NCBI GenBank assembly: GCA_002323515.1
Contig: DCQQ01000035.1
Coordinates: 1 to 50,334, forward strand
Reading direction: 5' to 3'
From: Balneolaceae bacterium UBA1514
Lineage (GTDB): Bacteria > Bacteroidota > Rhodothermia > Balneolales > Balneolaceae
Length of the DNA stretch: 50,334 bases
Part shown: positions 19,716 to 29,032 of the stretch, piece after piece
How the letters are laid out: the number at the start of each line of letters is the position of its first letter
How positions within the stretch are numbered: the first letter of the stretch is position 1
Notes under the pieces: model-generated
Told to the model about the DNA's origin: nothing
Seen by the model: only the letters and a program-made list of their open reading frames with translations
Databases searched by the model: none
Position numbers and translations under genes: made by a program

Positions 19716-22037
19716 TTAAACGTCGGTTGGCCTAGCTACCATAATGCCGGTGTGTTTGGATGCTGGGCGTAAAAAATAGGACAAGGGTTCTTTGGAAACC
19801 TCTACTTTCTGGTTGGTCTGAGAGGCATGCATGAGGTGAAATTTCCCCTGAGCCTTAACTACAATACCAACATGAGAGACATCTAACCCTGAAATATCGG
19901 TGGTGAAGCCTACTATGTCTCCCTCGTTAAGCTGTGCTTCCATGGCCGCATAATCCTTCTTAGGAATGTAGGCATAGTGTTTTCTGGATAGCTTCTGTTC
20001 TATTTGTTGAATCTGCACCACATAGCTTGGATTGCTTGCCAAATGCTTATACGCATCGGGATGCTCGGACATAAACCCAAGACGATTCGGGTATGGTGCG
20101 CCAAATTGATCGGCTGGAGTTTCTACCAAATCAGATGCGGCATTATCATAAATCCACTCACTGAAATAGTGAAGTCGGCTAGTATAGGCCCCTCTTTTAC
20201 CGTCTCTATATCGAATAGCTTCCAACTCTTTTGCGTAATATTCAAAGCTTTGAGTCTTGGATTTTAGCGTTCTGGATAAAGCCAGTAGGTGTTCGGCATA
20301 AGTGGTGCAATCGAGCTCTCGTAAATTGATAATTAGCTGCTCTTGATCGGTTACCTCCAGCGCATGCGCCACATAAGGTTGTCCCTCGAAAAAGCGACCT
20401 ATTCTTGGAATTAGCTCGGCAACTCTCTCATTTTTGTTTGGGCTAAATTGCATCATAACTTCATGGAAAATGGCCACATCCTGCTCGGTATATACCCAAT
20501 CCTGTTGTTGTTCAGCCCTACTGGCTCGTGTATCTAGGGTGGCCTCCATAGATGCTGAATCAATGCTAAGGTTTTGTGCTGTTTGAGCACGAGAGCTTTC
20601 ATAAGAATCCTGACTCGAAATGTGTCCATTTTTTGGGGTGCATGACATGCCAACAAATGCCCATAAAACCAGCAAAAGAACCCCAAAACGTGAGGCAATT
20701 TGATGTTTAATTCGTTTGGCAAAAGCATGGGCAGCCTCTACACTAGGTCCCTCGGCGTAAATCCGGACAATAGGTTCAGTATTCGAAGGGCGTAGATGAA
20801 CCCAACCTTCTTCAAAATTCACTTTGACCCCATCGGTGGTGTCCGGTTTTAGATCGGCGTAATGATTCTGAATCATGGACAGCACCTCAGAAGCTTGGGC
20901 TCCGAGTTGATCGAGTTGAATCTTATTTTTACTCATGTGAAAGGTAGGCCAACTGTCCCGATATTCGGAGGCGATGAGATCTCGTTCGGCTAGTAATTGA
21001 AGGGTGATAGCAACCCCAACTAAGGCATCTCGTCCATAATGCAGGTCAGGTAAAATTACCCCACCGTTACCCTCTCCTCCAATAACCGCACCCACTTCTT
21101 GCATTTTTTTGACCACATTAATTTCGCCAACGGCCGATCGGTGGCACTTTTGGTCATACTTGGCGGCAACTTCGTCACAAATACGTGAGGAGGATAGGTT
21201 GGTTGCTGAAGGGCCTGGGTTTTTTGATAGGATAAAATCGAACGCTGTTGCTTGAGTATATTCTTCTCCAAACAAGCGACCTTTATCGTCAACCAAAGCG
21301 AGTCGATCGGCATCAGGATCGGTAACTATACCTAAGTCAGCTTGCTCTTTTTTTACCAATTCACAAATTTCTCCCAAGTGCTCAGGTAGGGGTTCTGGGT
21401 TGTGTGGGAAATGACCATTTGGTGTACAGTGGATAGCTGAAACCCTAACCCCAAGTCGTTCTAATAGGGCTGGAATTGCGTAGGAGCCAGCTCCATTGAC
21501 GGCATCTACTGCAACCTTAAAGTTTTTGCTTGCAATGCAATCGGCATCGATGAAGGGAAGGGCTAAAATCGAATCTATATGGTAATCTATTAGGGTAGTG
21601 TCCTCTATTTCTTCGCCTAAATGAAAGGCATCTACATAGGAAAACGCTCCCTTATCAGCCAGTGCCATTACGGCTTTGCCTTGCTCGACATCTAAGAATT
21701 CACTTTTGCTATTTAATAGTTTGAGGGCGTTCCATTCCCCTGGATTATGACTGGCGGAAATGATAATTCCACCTTGAGCTTTATACTTGAAGACCCCCAT
21801 AGCAACAGTTGGGGTGGGAACAATACCCACTCGGATCACATTACATCCCACGCTTCGAAGCGTGGCAACCACAATATCTTCACATATCTTCCCAGAGATT
21901 CGAGAATCTCGACCTACGACTACCGTGCCACCTTGTAACCAGCTACCGTAGGCCGCGGTAAAACGACTTAAATTTTCAGGGGTTAAATCAGAACCAAATA
22001 TGCCTCGTATACCCGAGATGGAAACCATTAATGCCAT
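19716..22037 (-). CDS. glmM: Phosphoglucosamine mutase fused in frame to a DUF1460 (amidase-like) domain
   Basis: One frame of 773 residues joins two proteins. Residues 1-447 are a complete hexophosphate mutase of the GlmM type, which makes glucosamine-1-phosphate for cell wall and LPS. It has catalytic Ser96 in SASHNP, metal loop DPDADR (240-245), sugar loop GEGNGG (321-326) and phosphate loop RPSNTEP (416-422). Residues 443-466 look like a lipoprotein signal: basic start, hydrophobic run, Cys466. Residues 515-773 form a DUF1460 domain, an NlpC/P60-related cysteine-peptidase fold, with Cys577 in LDCTTYAEH and histidines in SHVG (722) and HLMHAS (737). A cytoplasmic enzyme joined to an exported domain is odd. 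No ATG or GTG start is seen before the hydrophobic segment in this frame. Alternatives are a lost stop codon, use of a non-standard start, or a sequencing error at the junction (near 20680-20710). Confidence 0.85.
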   Translation of the reverse strand: MALMVSISGIRGIFGSDLTPENLSRFTAAYGSWLQGGTVVVGRDSRISGKICEDIVVATLRSVGCNVIRVGIVPTPTVAMGVFKYKAQGGIIISASHNPGEWNALKLLNSKSEFLDVEQGKAVMALADKGAFSYVDAFHLGEEIEDTTLIDYHIDSILALPFIDADCIASKNFKVAVDAVNGAGSYAIPALLERLGVRVSAIHCTPNGHFPHNPEPLPEHLGEICELVKKEQADLGIVTDPDADRLALVDDKGRLFGEEYTQATAFDFILSKNPGPSATNLSSSRICDEVAAKYDQKCHRSAVGEINVVKKMQEVGAVIGGEGNGGVILPDLHYGRDALVGVAITLQLLAERDLIASEYRDSWPTFHMSKNKIQLDQLGAQASEVLSMIQNHYADLKPDTTDGVKVNFEEGWVHLRPSNTEPIVRIYAEGPSVEAAHAFAKRIKHQIASRFGVLLLVLWAFVGMSCTPKNGHISSQDSYESSRAQTAQNLSIDSASMEATLDTRASRAEQQQDWVYTEQDVAIFHEVMMQFSPNKNERVAELIPRIGRFFEGQPYVAHALEVTDQEQLIINLRELDCTTYAEHLLALSRTLKSKTQSFEYYAKELEAIRYRDGKRGAYTSRLHYFSEWIYDNAASDLVETPADQFGAPYPNRLGFMSEHPDAYKHLASNPSYVVQIQQIEQKLSRKHYAYIPKKDYAAMEAQLNEGDIVGFTTDISGLDVSHVGIVVKAQGKFHLMHASQTNQKVEVSKEPLSYFLRPASKHTGIMVARPTDV

Positions 22038-22050
22038 ACCATATATTTTG

Positions 22051-24093
22051 TTAATTCAAGGCCCGTTGGAGTTGTGCCTTCCATTGTTGTATACCCGGAA
22101 AATTAGGGGTTATTGCGATCACTTCCTCAGCAATCTCCATGGCTTGCTGGTAATTCTTATTTAATCCGTAGGCACCAGATAAATTATAGAGCATTTGAGG
22201 ATCACTAGGAGAAAGCGCTCTAGATTCTAAAAGTAAGGTAATACCGCGCTGCAAATCGCCTTTTTGGACCATAATGGCCCCTAGCATCTTGGTAGTGTAG
22301 GCATCCTTGGGTTGTATGGAATAGGCCTGTTCTAGTAGAGGTTCTGCAGCGTCAAAATTATTTTGGTTTAATTGAACTTGTGCGGCGAACACATAGGGTG
22401 AATCGTTCCAGGGTTGATTTCTAATAAGTCCCATATATTCTAGGAATGCTTTCTCTGGTCGGTTGGTACGCTCATAAATTCCCCCTAGTTCTACTTTGGA
22501 TTCATCCCAACTTTTGGAAGCATGCACTGCTAAAAAAGCTAAAGAGTCAGCTGGCCCTAAGGGTTTATAGCCTTGTTGATAGGGGCGAGCATTGTTTGAG
22601 AGAACAAAAGGAAATCCCTGTTTTAGGGTTCGCACGCGATGATAGGCCACTCGGTGGTCGAAATCGCTCAGGTACATGCCCTCTTCGTAGGCTTCGAATT
22701 CCTGTAGAATGAGGTCCTGTTCAATGAGGATGTTGCCGGTTTGACGCTCACTTCCTGAATCATTCAGTGAGATTTGTACCCAATCGGCTAGACTTTTGTT
22801 TTTTAGCATGACTTGGGCAAAGCTTGCACCCATCAGAAAATACCCCTTGGCGTTGGGGTGGAGATGCTCTAGCATGAGTTCATCACCTATAATGCCATTT
22901 GGGCTATGCTCTACGAAGGTTTCATAGACAGGGACATAATGAACCTGTTCGTAAGCGGTAGCTTTTTCACGAATGATTTGGTTAATCGACTCTGGTGCTC
23001 TGAATTTTAATCCGTCTAGATCCTTTGCGAATGCAAACCGGGTTTGCGCAGCATCGGCGTCACCATCAACCAGAAGGGATTGGCCTTCTTGGAAGATCGT
23101 TGAGGCTAGGGGTAGGGGTTGTTCTTGGGCATCAAGGGCAACCGGCACGTCAACAAAAGGCGCTTGATCTTTGTAGTTACTGGCTAAGCTGCCTAGCCAT
23201 ACAGGTATTCCTTGTTGGGTAAATATGTCTAAAATTGCACTTAGGTTGCTATCAAATTGATGAATGGCCAGTTGATGTTTTGGCCCATCAAGGGCAATTG
23301 ACCGGGAGTTGATAATTCGCTCCATGAGGGTGGCATTAGGGTCAATTTCTTGGCCACCAAACAGGGAGGCTGTCCATTTTCCCGCACCTACAATGGTGTT
23401 TCGCAGGAGTAAAAAAGTTTTGTATTGCTGGAGTTTTAGATAGCCGCGAACAAACCATGGAAAGCCTCCTAGATTTTCGTTGGAGCCTACCCCTAAAGCT
23501 CCATAAAACTCATTATGCCCAGCATAAATGAGAATAGCATCGGGTTTTTGTTGGAGTATTTCAGCTACTTGATCGTATAGAGTATACGAGCTGATGGCAC
23601 TAATGCCGACGTTTACTACTTCTACCTGTTTATCGGGCATGCGATCTTGCAGTATGTCTTTGACCACACGAGAATAGGTGCCATTAAAGCCATAGGGATA
23701 TCCCGCTGCTGAAGAACCACCCATGGCAAAAACGCGGTATATGTCGGGCGTTTTTTCTTGTTTAAATACGTCTATGGAAGGATTGGGAACGGTTTTAGTG
23801 TAGAAAAAGTAACGGGCAGCAAAATTTGGGTTGGGTATATAATACTCGTTTTTTCCGATTCCCGGATCTGAAAACAAAGATAGGTCACCCATATAATTCC
23901 CCCACCGGAGTCCACTTTCTAATAAAAGAAAAAAGATCAGAGGTATGGCCGCCGTAATTCCGTAGAACAGAAGAGTTCGCTTGTTAGAACGGGTAGAACG
24001 TACAGCTGAATCTTTTGAAGCCCGTTCTTTTGCGAAGGTACTATGCTTTTTTTTTGAGCCTATTTTTTTGGTATCCAAGGATTTTCTAGACAT
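22051..24093 (-). CDS. Membrane-anchored SGNH hydrolase with C-terminal TPR repeats
   Basis: A 680-residue protein. The N-terminal 38 residues are very basic, followed by a membrane helix (about 40-58). An SGNH/GDSL-like domain spans about 115-430. Its block I is AMGGSSAAGY (nucleophile Ser127 or Ser128) and block III is YAGHNEFYG (Asn194). The terminal block EHLHPNAKG has His412, with Glu where the usual Asp of the DxxH pair would be. The C-terminus (about 530-680) carries TPR-like repeats such as NFDAAEPLLEQAYSIQP. Proteins of this build are esterases or acyl-transfer proteins acting outside the membrane; the substrate is unknown. The start overlaps the cobalamin adenosyltransferase gene by 34 bases. 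It lies in the neighbourhood of the carbamoyltransferase/SxtJ module. Confidence 0.82.
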   Translation of the reverse strand: MSRKSLDTKKIGSKKKHSTFAKERASKDSAVRSTRSNKRTLLFYGITAAIPLIFFLLLESGLRWGNYMGDLSLFSDPGIGKNEYYIPNPNFAARYFFYTKTVPNPSIDVFKQEKTPDIYRVFAMGGSSAAGYPYGFNGTYSRVVKDILQDRMPDKQVEVVNVGISAISSYTLYDQVAEILQQKPDAILIYAGHNEFYGALGVGSNENLGGFPWFVRGYLKLQQYKTFLLLRNTIVGAGKWTASLFGGQEIDPNATLMERIINSRSIALDGPKHQLAIHQFDSNLSAILDIFTQQGIPVWLGSLASNYKDQAPFVDVPVALDAQEQPLPLASTIFQEGQSLLVDGDADAAQTRFAFAKDLDGLKFRAPESINQIIREKATAYEQVHYVPVYETFVEHSPNGIIGDELMLEHLHPNAKGYFLMGASFAQVMLKNKSLADWVQISLNDSGSERQTGNILIEQDLILQEFEAYEEGMYLSDFDHRVAYHRVRTLKQGFPFVLSNNARPYQQGYKPLGPADSLAFLAVHASKSWDESKVELGGIYERTNRPEKAFLEYMGLIRNQPWNDSPYVFAAQVQLNQNNFDAAEPLLEQAYSIQPKDAYTTKMLGAIMVQKGDLQRGITLLLESRALSPSDPQMLYNLSGAYGLNKNYQQAMEIAEEVIAITPNFPGIQQWKAQLQRALN

Positions 24094-24605
24094 CCGCTTT
24101 GGTGGTTCTCATAGCGCGCAAGTACAAACAAAAAGTCACTTAGACGGTTCAAGTACTGAAGCACCATGTTGTTAATTTTTTCTTGATTGCTGCTAACCAC
24201 GGCTAATCGTTCAGCGCGACGGCAAACAGTACGGGCATGATGCAGTGTAGCACCAACCATACTTCCAGAAGGTAAAATGAAATTTTTCAGGGGCGGAAGA
24301 CTTTCTTCCATGAAATCTATTTTTTGTTCTAGGTACTTCACTTCTTGCTCAGAGATTCGATCGATTCGGGCATCGGAATGGAATGGAGTAGCTAAGTCAG
24401 CACCTAAAATAAAGAGCTGATGTTGGACCTCATTAATGACTTCACCGGTGAACTGTTGATATTCATTGGCTATGGCCACACCTAAAATAGAATTTAATTC
24501 GTCTACGGTGCCATAGGTTTCGATGCGAATACTATGTTTTGAGACACGGTCACCACCGAATAGAGCAGTTTGTCCTTGATCACCTTGTTTGGTATAGATT
24601 TTCAT
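24060..24605 (-). CDS. Cob(I)alamin adenosyltransferase, PduO type
   Basis: ATP-dependent adenosylation of cob(I)alamin to coenzyme B12 (PduO/MMAB family, 181 residues). The hallmark start is MKIYTKQGDQGQTALFGGDRV, followed by KHSIRIETYGTVDELNS. The C-terminal active-site region has FILPSGSMVGATLHHARTVCRRAER and YLNRLSDFLFVLAR. It implies use of adenosylcobalamin somewhere in the genome, but no B12-dependent enzyme is in the window. The last 34 bases overlap the SGNH-TPR gene in another frame. Length is normal. Confidence 0.94.
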   Translation of the reverse strand: MKIYTKQGDQGQTALFGGDRVSKHSIRIETYGTVDELNSILGVAIANEYQQFTGEVINEVQHQLFILGADLATPFHSDARIDRISEQEVKYLEQKIDFMEESLPPLKNFILPSGSMVGATLHHARTVCRRAERLAVVSSNQEKINNMVLQYLNRLSDFLFVLARYENHQSGCLENPWIPKK

Positions 24606-24733
24606 AAATTACGTTCTGAATGAATTGGTTGAATAGTACTAAAAAATTATGGGTGTTAACAATCTTGAATATATGGTATGTTTGAAACAAATGACCCATT
24701 CTAAGCTAAACAACAAAACGATTAGTCGTAAGT

Positions 24734-25507
24734 ATGTCTGTTTATTTTCTTCTTTTGTTCGTCGTATCGTCTTTTTCACTCTCAACAACTGTTGAGCAGG
24801 AAACCCAAGATTCACGTTTCTCTGTAGAACCTGAGAATCCCATGGCCCTTATTCAGCGGATGGTTGAGCGATACCAGGAGGATTGGTATACTCACCTGAC
24901 TTTTGATCAAAAGACGACATTTTATACAGCAGACGGACAGGTTGAGCGAGTACAATGGTGGTATGAAGCCATGGAAACACCTGGAGCACTTGCCATACAT
25001 TTTGATGAGAAAAATTCTGGGAATGGGATACTCTTTAAAGATGGGGTTCAATACGGCTATGCTAATGGCCAAGCCATCCAGGAAATGCCCAGAGTGCATG
25101 ATTTATTGGTGTTGGGCTTTGACATATACAAGCAAGCTCCTGCCAAAAGTATGGAACAGCTCAGCTCCGTTGGCTATGATATGACCAAAATGTACACTGA
25201 CGAGTGGCAAGGTAAAGCGGTTTGGGTAGTTGGAGTGGATACTCCCTCGGATAGCTTGTCTCAATTTTGGATAGAAAAAGAGCGTTTATTATTTGTTCGT
25301 AGTTTGAAGCCTGGTAGGGCTGGAACCATGCAGGAAGTCCAATTTAACAAGTACGAACCCATAAAAGGGGGGTGGGTAGCTCCCGAGGTTGTATTTACTA
25401 TGAATGGACAGCGAATGCTCTACGAGGAATACTTCAATGTTCAGGTGCCAGCAACTCTAGACTCCGCCATTTTTAACTCGGCCACATTTTTAGAGGCCGC
25501 TTGGTAG
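24734..25507 (+). CDS. Exported LolA-like outer-membrane lipoprotein carrier homologue
   Basis: A 257-residue exported protein. The first 17 residues are hydrophobic (MSVYFLLLFVVSSFSLS), and the rest resembles the LolA/LppX-like superfamily fold, rich in beta strands. Example stretches are LTFDQKTTFYTADGQVERVQWWYE and FWIEKERLLFVRS, followed by KYEPIKGGWVAPEVVF. The signal sequence has no basic n-region. An ATG at 24691 in a different frame starts a run containing basic residues (MTHSKLNNKTISRK), so a one-base shift in the signal sequence is a possible but unproven explanation. It is monocistronic and followed by a hairpin at 25532-25553. I infer a cell-envelope role only. Confidence 0.68.
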   Translation: MSVYFLLLFVVSSFSLSTTVEQETQDSRFSVEPENPMALIQRMVERYQEDWYTHLTFDQKTTFYTADGQVERVQWWYEAMETPGALAIHFDEKNSGNGILFKDGVQYGYANGQAIQEMPRVHDLLVLGFDIYKQAPAKSMEQLSSVGYDMTKMYTDEWQGKAVWVVGVDTPSDSLSQFWIEKERLLFVRSLKPGRAGTMQEVQFNKYEPIKGGWVAPEVVFTMNGQRMLYEEYFNVQVPATLDSAIFNSATFLEAAW

Positions 25508-25531
25508 AAAAGGTGTTTGTTTTTTAATTAC

Positions 25532-25553
25532 CTATCTCGTGAAGGAGAGATAG
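25532..25553 (+). terminator. Possible terminator hairpin after the LolA-like gene
   Basis: A seven-base-pair inverted repeat, CTATCTC (25532-25538) with GAGATAG (25547-25553), an eight-base loop, then a short T-rich stretch (ACTTGTTTT). It lies about 25 bases after the LolA-like stop codon and before the convergent yigZ pseudogene. The stem is short and the U-tract weak, so this is a modest candidate. Confidence 0.4.
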
Positions 25554-25617
25554 ACTTGTTTTAGCAGTTAAATCAGTCTTAGATAGTTGGGCGTACCGCT
25601 AATTCACTCCACTCCCA

Positions 25618-26223
25618 TCAAACGGCGAGATGCTCCAAGCTTCGAAGCTCAAAGTGCAGGTCGTCATGTATGTCTTCATATAGATCCCAACTAACCTGAA
25701 AAGACCGACGCACCTGCATTCCAAATTCTGAGGATATCAGTGGTAACTGCCATTGATGCATCCACTGCTTTATCAGATTTTCTTGATCATATGAATTATC
25801 AATCTGCAACAGGTAAAAGGTTTGCTACGAAATAAGCTCGGCTTGGTTAATGGCCAAATCTGTTGCATCTGAATAAGCTAAAAACAGTCCGGATTTTCCT
25901 AATTTTGTCCCTCCATACTCTCGTATAACCACCGCTAAGGTATTCACGATTTAGTGATGATGTAGCCGATGTAAAATAGGAAGCTCGGCGGTACCTCTGG
26001 GCTCGCCATCGTCACTTTGGTGTTCTTGCTAATGAAGTTCAGTTTCGGTGTGTTCCAGCAGCCTCCAGGCCTAACAATGATGGGCTGCTGAGTAATATAT
26101 TTTTCTTAATTGGTTCAAGTGGCTAGGGACTTCATCGGAATCTGAAATGGGAATTAAGTGGCAGTTAAAAACCGAAGATTTGATTTTAAGTGAGGGGTAA
26201 TTGTTTTGTTCTGGCAAGAACAT
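25618..26223 (-). pseudogene. yigZ: yigZ (IMPACT family) with four in-frame stop codons
   Basis: A single uninterrupted frame of 202 codons from ATG 26223 to the stop at 25618 encodes a YigZ/IMPACT protein. It carries internal stops at codons 51 (TAG, 26071-26073), 65 (TAG, 26029-26031), 91 (TAA, 25951-25953) and 133 (TAG, 25825-25827). Around them the family is plain: AAHHC then AWRLLEHTETE, QSDDGEPRGTAELPIL, then IVNTLAVVIREYGGTKLG and GLFLAYSDATDLAI. The length equals an intact YigZ (about 200 residues), and there is no insertion or deletion. The predicted start MFLPEQNNYPSLKIKSS is also family-like. YigZ proteins are linked to stress and translation control, with no settled enzymatic role. 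The gene is inactive unless stops are read through. Confidence 0.85.
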
Positions 26224-26376
26224 GAAAAAAAGCTTTTTTTCTGTGGAAATATGGACGGAATCTAAAGAACTTTAGCCATACAATTTATTATATTTCACCA
26301 ATTCACTAGCTAAGAGCAGACGTAATTAAGCAATGCTCGGAACAGTGGTGTAAACTGCAGTATAAAATCTATCATC

Positions 26377-27078
26377 ATGCCAACGATTATAAAGGCGTTA
26401 CAATCGCAGGTGGGCAGAAAATTAATGACGGGGATTACCGGAATCGCACTAATGCTTTTTTTGGTTGTTCATCTGGCTGGTAACTATGCCATTTTTGCCT
26501 CTGCTGAAGCATTCAACATTTATACCCAAAAATTAGAAAGCCTTGGAATACTACTCTACATTGCCGAGGCAGGTTTGTTATTTTTTGTGTTGTATCACTC
26601 GTATCTAGGAATATCTATCTGGTTGGGTAAGCGTAAAGCTCGCTCATCTGGCTACGAAGTATATAAGAGCAGAGGGGGAGCAAGCCGGCAAAATCTAGCT
26701 TCCAGAAGCATGATATTATCGGGTATTACCATATTGGTGTTCTTAGTAGTTCACATTTGGTCCTTCAAGTTTGGGGAGACCGAAATGATTATGTCTGCCG
26801 ATGGTGAGCCGATGAGGGATTTACGGCAGTTGGTTATTGATTCATTCACAACCTGGTATATCGCCCTAGGATACATTGTTATACTAAGTCTAATTATGCT
26901 TCACCTGTTTCATGGAGCTTGGAGTGCATTTACCTCATTAGGTGTGAAAAACAAAAACAACACCCATGCATTCAAATTGGGAGCCTATGTTTTCGCCATT
27001 GTGCTTATGTTGGGTTTTATTTTTATCCCTGTCTACATATTTGTGACAGGTGGAATGGGTTCATTAATTGCATATTAA
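26377..27078 (+). CDS. sdhC: Succinate dehydrogenase cytochrome b subunit
   Basis: Membrane anchor of a type-B succinate:quinone oxidoreductase (233 residues, about five membrane helices), the di-haem class that works with menaquinone. The histidines in VVHLAGNYAIF, YHSYLG, VVHIWSFKFGE and LHLFHGAWSAF fit the four haem ligands of the family. It is the first gene of sdhC-sdhA-sdhB with 16- and 12-base gaps. The length and single-anchor organisation are those of Bacteroidota-type complexes. Confidence 0.94.
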   Translation: MPTIIKALQSQVGRKLMTGITGIALMLFLVVHLAGNYAIFASAEAFNIYTQKLESLGILLYIAEAGLLFFVLYHSYLGISIWLGKRKARSSGYEVYKSRGGASRQNLASRSMILSGITILVFLVVHIWSFKFGETEMIMSADGEPMRDLRQLVIDSFTTWYIALGYIVILSLIMLHLFHGAWSAFTSLGVKNKNNTHAFKLGAYVFAIVLMLGFIFIPVYIFVTGGMGSLIAY

Positions 27079-27094
27079 GTAAGGAGAGTTAATC

Positions 27095-29020
27095 ATGATT
27101 TCATTAAATGCAAAAATTCCAGAGGGCCCAATAGAGCAAAAATGGAGCCGTCATAAAAAAGAAATGAAGTTGGTTGCTCCCAACAATCGTCGTAAGTATG
27201 AGGTCATTATTGTTGGAACAGGATTAGCGGGTGGTGCAGCTGCAGCTAGTATGGCAGAGATGGGTTATAAAGTCAAAAGTTTCTGTATTCAAGATTCAGC
27301 GCGTCGAGCTCATTCTATTGCTGCTCAAGGTGGGATTAATGCCGCAAAAAATTACCCTAACGACGGCGATAGTGTTTGGAGACTATTTTATGATACCATC
27401 AAAGGGGGCGATTACCGCTCACGTGAGGCAAATGTTTATCGTTTAGCCGAAGTATCCAACAGTATTATTGATCAGGCCGTAGCGCAGGGGGTTCCTTTTG
27501 CCCGTGAGTATTCTGGTTTGTTAGCCAATCGTTCTTTTGGCGGTGCTCAGGTGAGTAGAACATTCTATGCACGGGGTCAAACAGGACAGCAATTGCTTTT
27601 AGGTGCGTATCAGGCAATGATGCGTCAGGTAGAATTAGGCGGGATTGAGTACTATACCCGTCACGAAATGCTTGAGGTCGTAATTATTGATGGTAAAGCA
27701 CGTGGAATTATTACCCGAGATTTAGTAACCGGTGAAATTTGTCGGCACGAAGCTGATGCGGTAATTCTAGCCACAGGTGGATATGGAAATGTATTTTATT
27801 TGTCTACCAATGCTAAAAATTCAAACGTGACAGCTTCTTGGCGAGCTCACAAAAAAGGTGCAATGTTTGCCAATCCTAGCTTTGTACAGGTACACCCGAC
27901 GTGTATTCCTGTCTCAGGTGATTATCAATCCAAACTAACCCTCATGAGCGAGAGTTTGCGCAATGATGGGCGCGTTTGGGTGCCTCGTAAAAAAGGAGAA
28001 GATCGTCATCCTAACGATATACCGGAGGATGAGCGGTTTTATTATCTAGAAGAAAAATATCCAAGTTTTGGGAATTTAGTACCACGGGATGTGGCCTCTC
28101 GAAATGCAAAGGTGGTCTGTGACCAAGGTCTCGGGGTAGGTGAAACTGGATTGGCCGTTTATTTAGATTTCCGAGATGCTATTGCCCGTGACGGTAAGGA
28201 TGTAATTGCTGCTAAGTATGGAAACCTATTCGATATGTATGCAAACATTGCTGGTGAAGATCCATACTCACAGCCCATGCGCATTTTCCCAGCCGTCCAT
28301 TACACGATGGGTGGTCTTTGGGTGGATTATAATTTAATGACCAATATTTCAGGTCTATTTGCCGCAGGCGAAGCAAATTTCTCTGACCATGGAGCAAATC
28401 GACTGGGAGCGTCGGCCCTCATGCAAGGCCTATGCGATGGGTATTTTGTACTTCCAAGCACTATTGGTAATTACCTGGCAGATGTAGAACCAGGCACGAG
28501 TTATGGCACTGATCACTTAGCTTTTGAATCAGCTGCTAAGCAAGCACAGGATAGTATTGATCGTCTCTTAAACATAAATGGTAAGCGAACCATAATCGAT
28601 TTTCATCGAACACTGGGTCGAATTGTATGGGATAAGATTGGAATTTCCAGAACCAAGAAAGGCTTGGAAGAAGCTATAGCCGATATTCGTAGTTTACGCG
28701 ATGAGTTTTGGACCAATGTATATGTTCCAGGTGAGAAAAATAATTACAATAAATACCTGGAATTTGCCGGACGTGTGGCTGATTTCTTCGAATTAGCTGA
28801 GCTTATGGCCATGGATGCATTGGATCGAGATGAATCGTGCGGATGTCACCTAAGAGAGGAATTTCAAACCGAAGAAGGGGAGGCCATTCGTAACGACGAA
28901 GAGTTCAATTATGTATCCGCCTGGGAGTTTAAAGATCGCAATGGAGTACTGGAAGAAGAGCTTCACAAAGAATTATTAAATTTTGAATTTGTTGAACTAA
29001 AGCAACGTAGCTACAAATAA
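27095..29020 (+). CDS. sdhA: Succinate dehydrogenase flavoprotein subunit
   Basis: FAD-bearing catalytic subunit of succinate dehydrogenase/fumarate reductase (641 residues). The N-terminal FAD fold is [17 protein letters not shown]. The stretch [20 protein letters not shown] contains the histidine that is covalently linked to FAD (His73). The substrate region [17 protein letters not shown] and [14 protein letters not shown], with catalytic arginine context [15 protein letters not shown], are intact. The start follows AAGGAG with good spacing. It forms one operon with sdhC and sdhB. Confidence 0.97.
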   Translation: MISLNAKIPEGPIEQKWSRHKKEMKLVAPNNRRKYEVIIVGTGLAGGAAAASMAEMGYKVKSFCIQDSARRAHSIAAQGGINAAKNYPNDGDSVWRLFYDTIKGGDYRSREANVYRLAEVSNSIIDQAVAQGVPFAREYSGLLANRSFGGAQVSRTFYARGQTGQQLLLGAYQAMMRQVELGGIEYYTRHEMLEVVIIDGKARGIITRDLVTGEICRHEADAVILATGGYGNVFYLSTNAKNSNVTASWRAHKKGAMFANPSFVQVHPTCIPVSGDYQSKLTLMSESLRNDGRVWVPRKKGEDRHPNDIPEDERFYYLEEKYPSFGNLVPRDVASRNAKVVCDQGLGVGETGLAVYLDFRDAIARDGKDVIAAKYGNLFDMYANIAGEDPYSQPMRIFPAVHYTMGGLWVDYNLMTNISGLFAAGEANFSDHGANRLGASALMQGLCDGYFVLPSTIGNYLADVEPGTSYGTDHLAFESAAKQAQDSIDRLLNINGKRTIIDFHRTLGRIVWDKIGISRTKKGLEEAIADIRSLRDEFWTNVYVPGEKNNYNKYLEFAGRVADFFELAELMAMDALDRDESCGCHLREEFQTEEGEAIRNDEEFNYVSAWEFKDRNGVLEEELHKELLNFEFVELKQRSYK

Positions 29021-29032
29021 GAGGATATTTTC

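Noticed and set aside
20534..20728. A separate small gene starting at 20728 on the minus strand, overlapping the GlmM-DUF1460 junction
   Set aside because: It reads a different frame of the junction, and its protein (MLLPNELNIKLP...) does not look like a natural signal peptide. It is kept only as a hint that an indel may have occurred there.
7566..26073. General reassignment of TAG to an amino acid in this organism
   Set aside because: Many intact genes end in TAG exactly where their families end (acs, ligA, the SxtJ-like gene, leuA, leuB, recQ), so TAG is an ordinary stop here and the internal TAGs in comF and yigZ are lesions.
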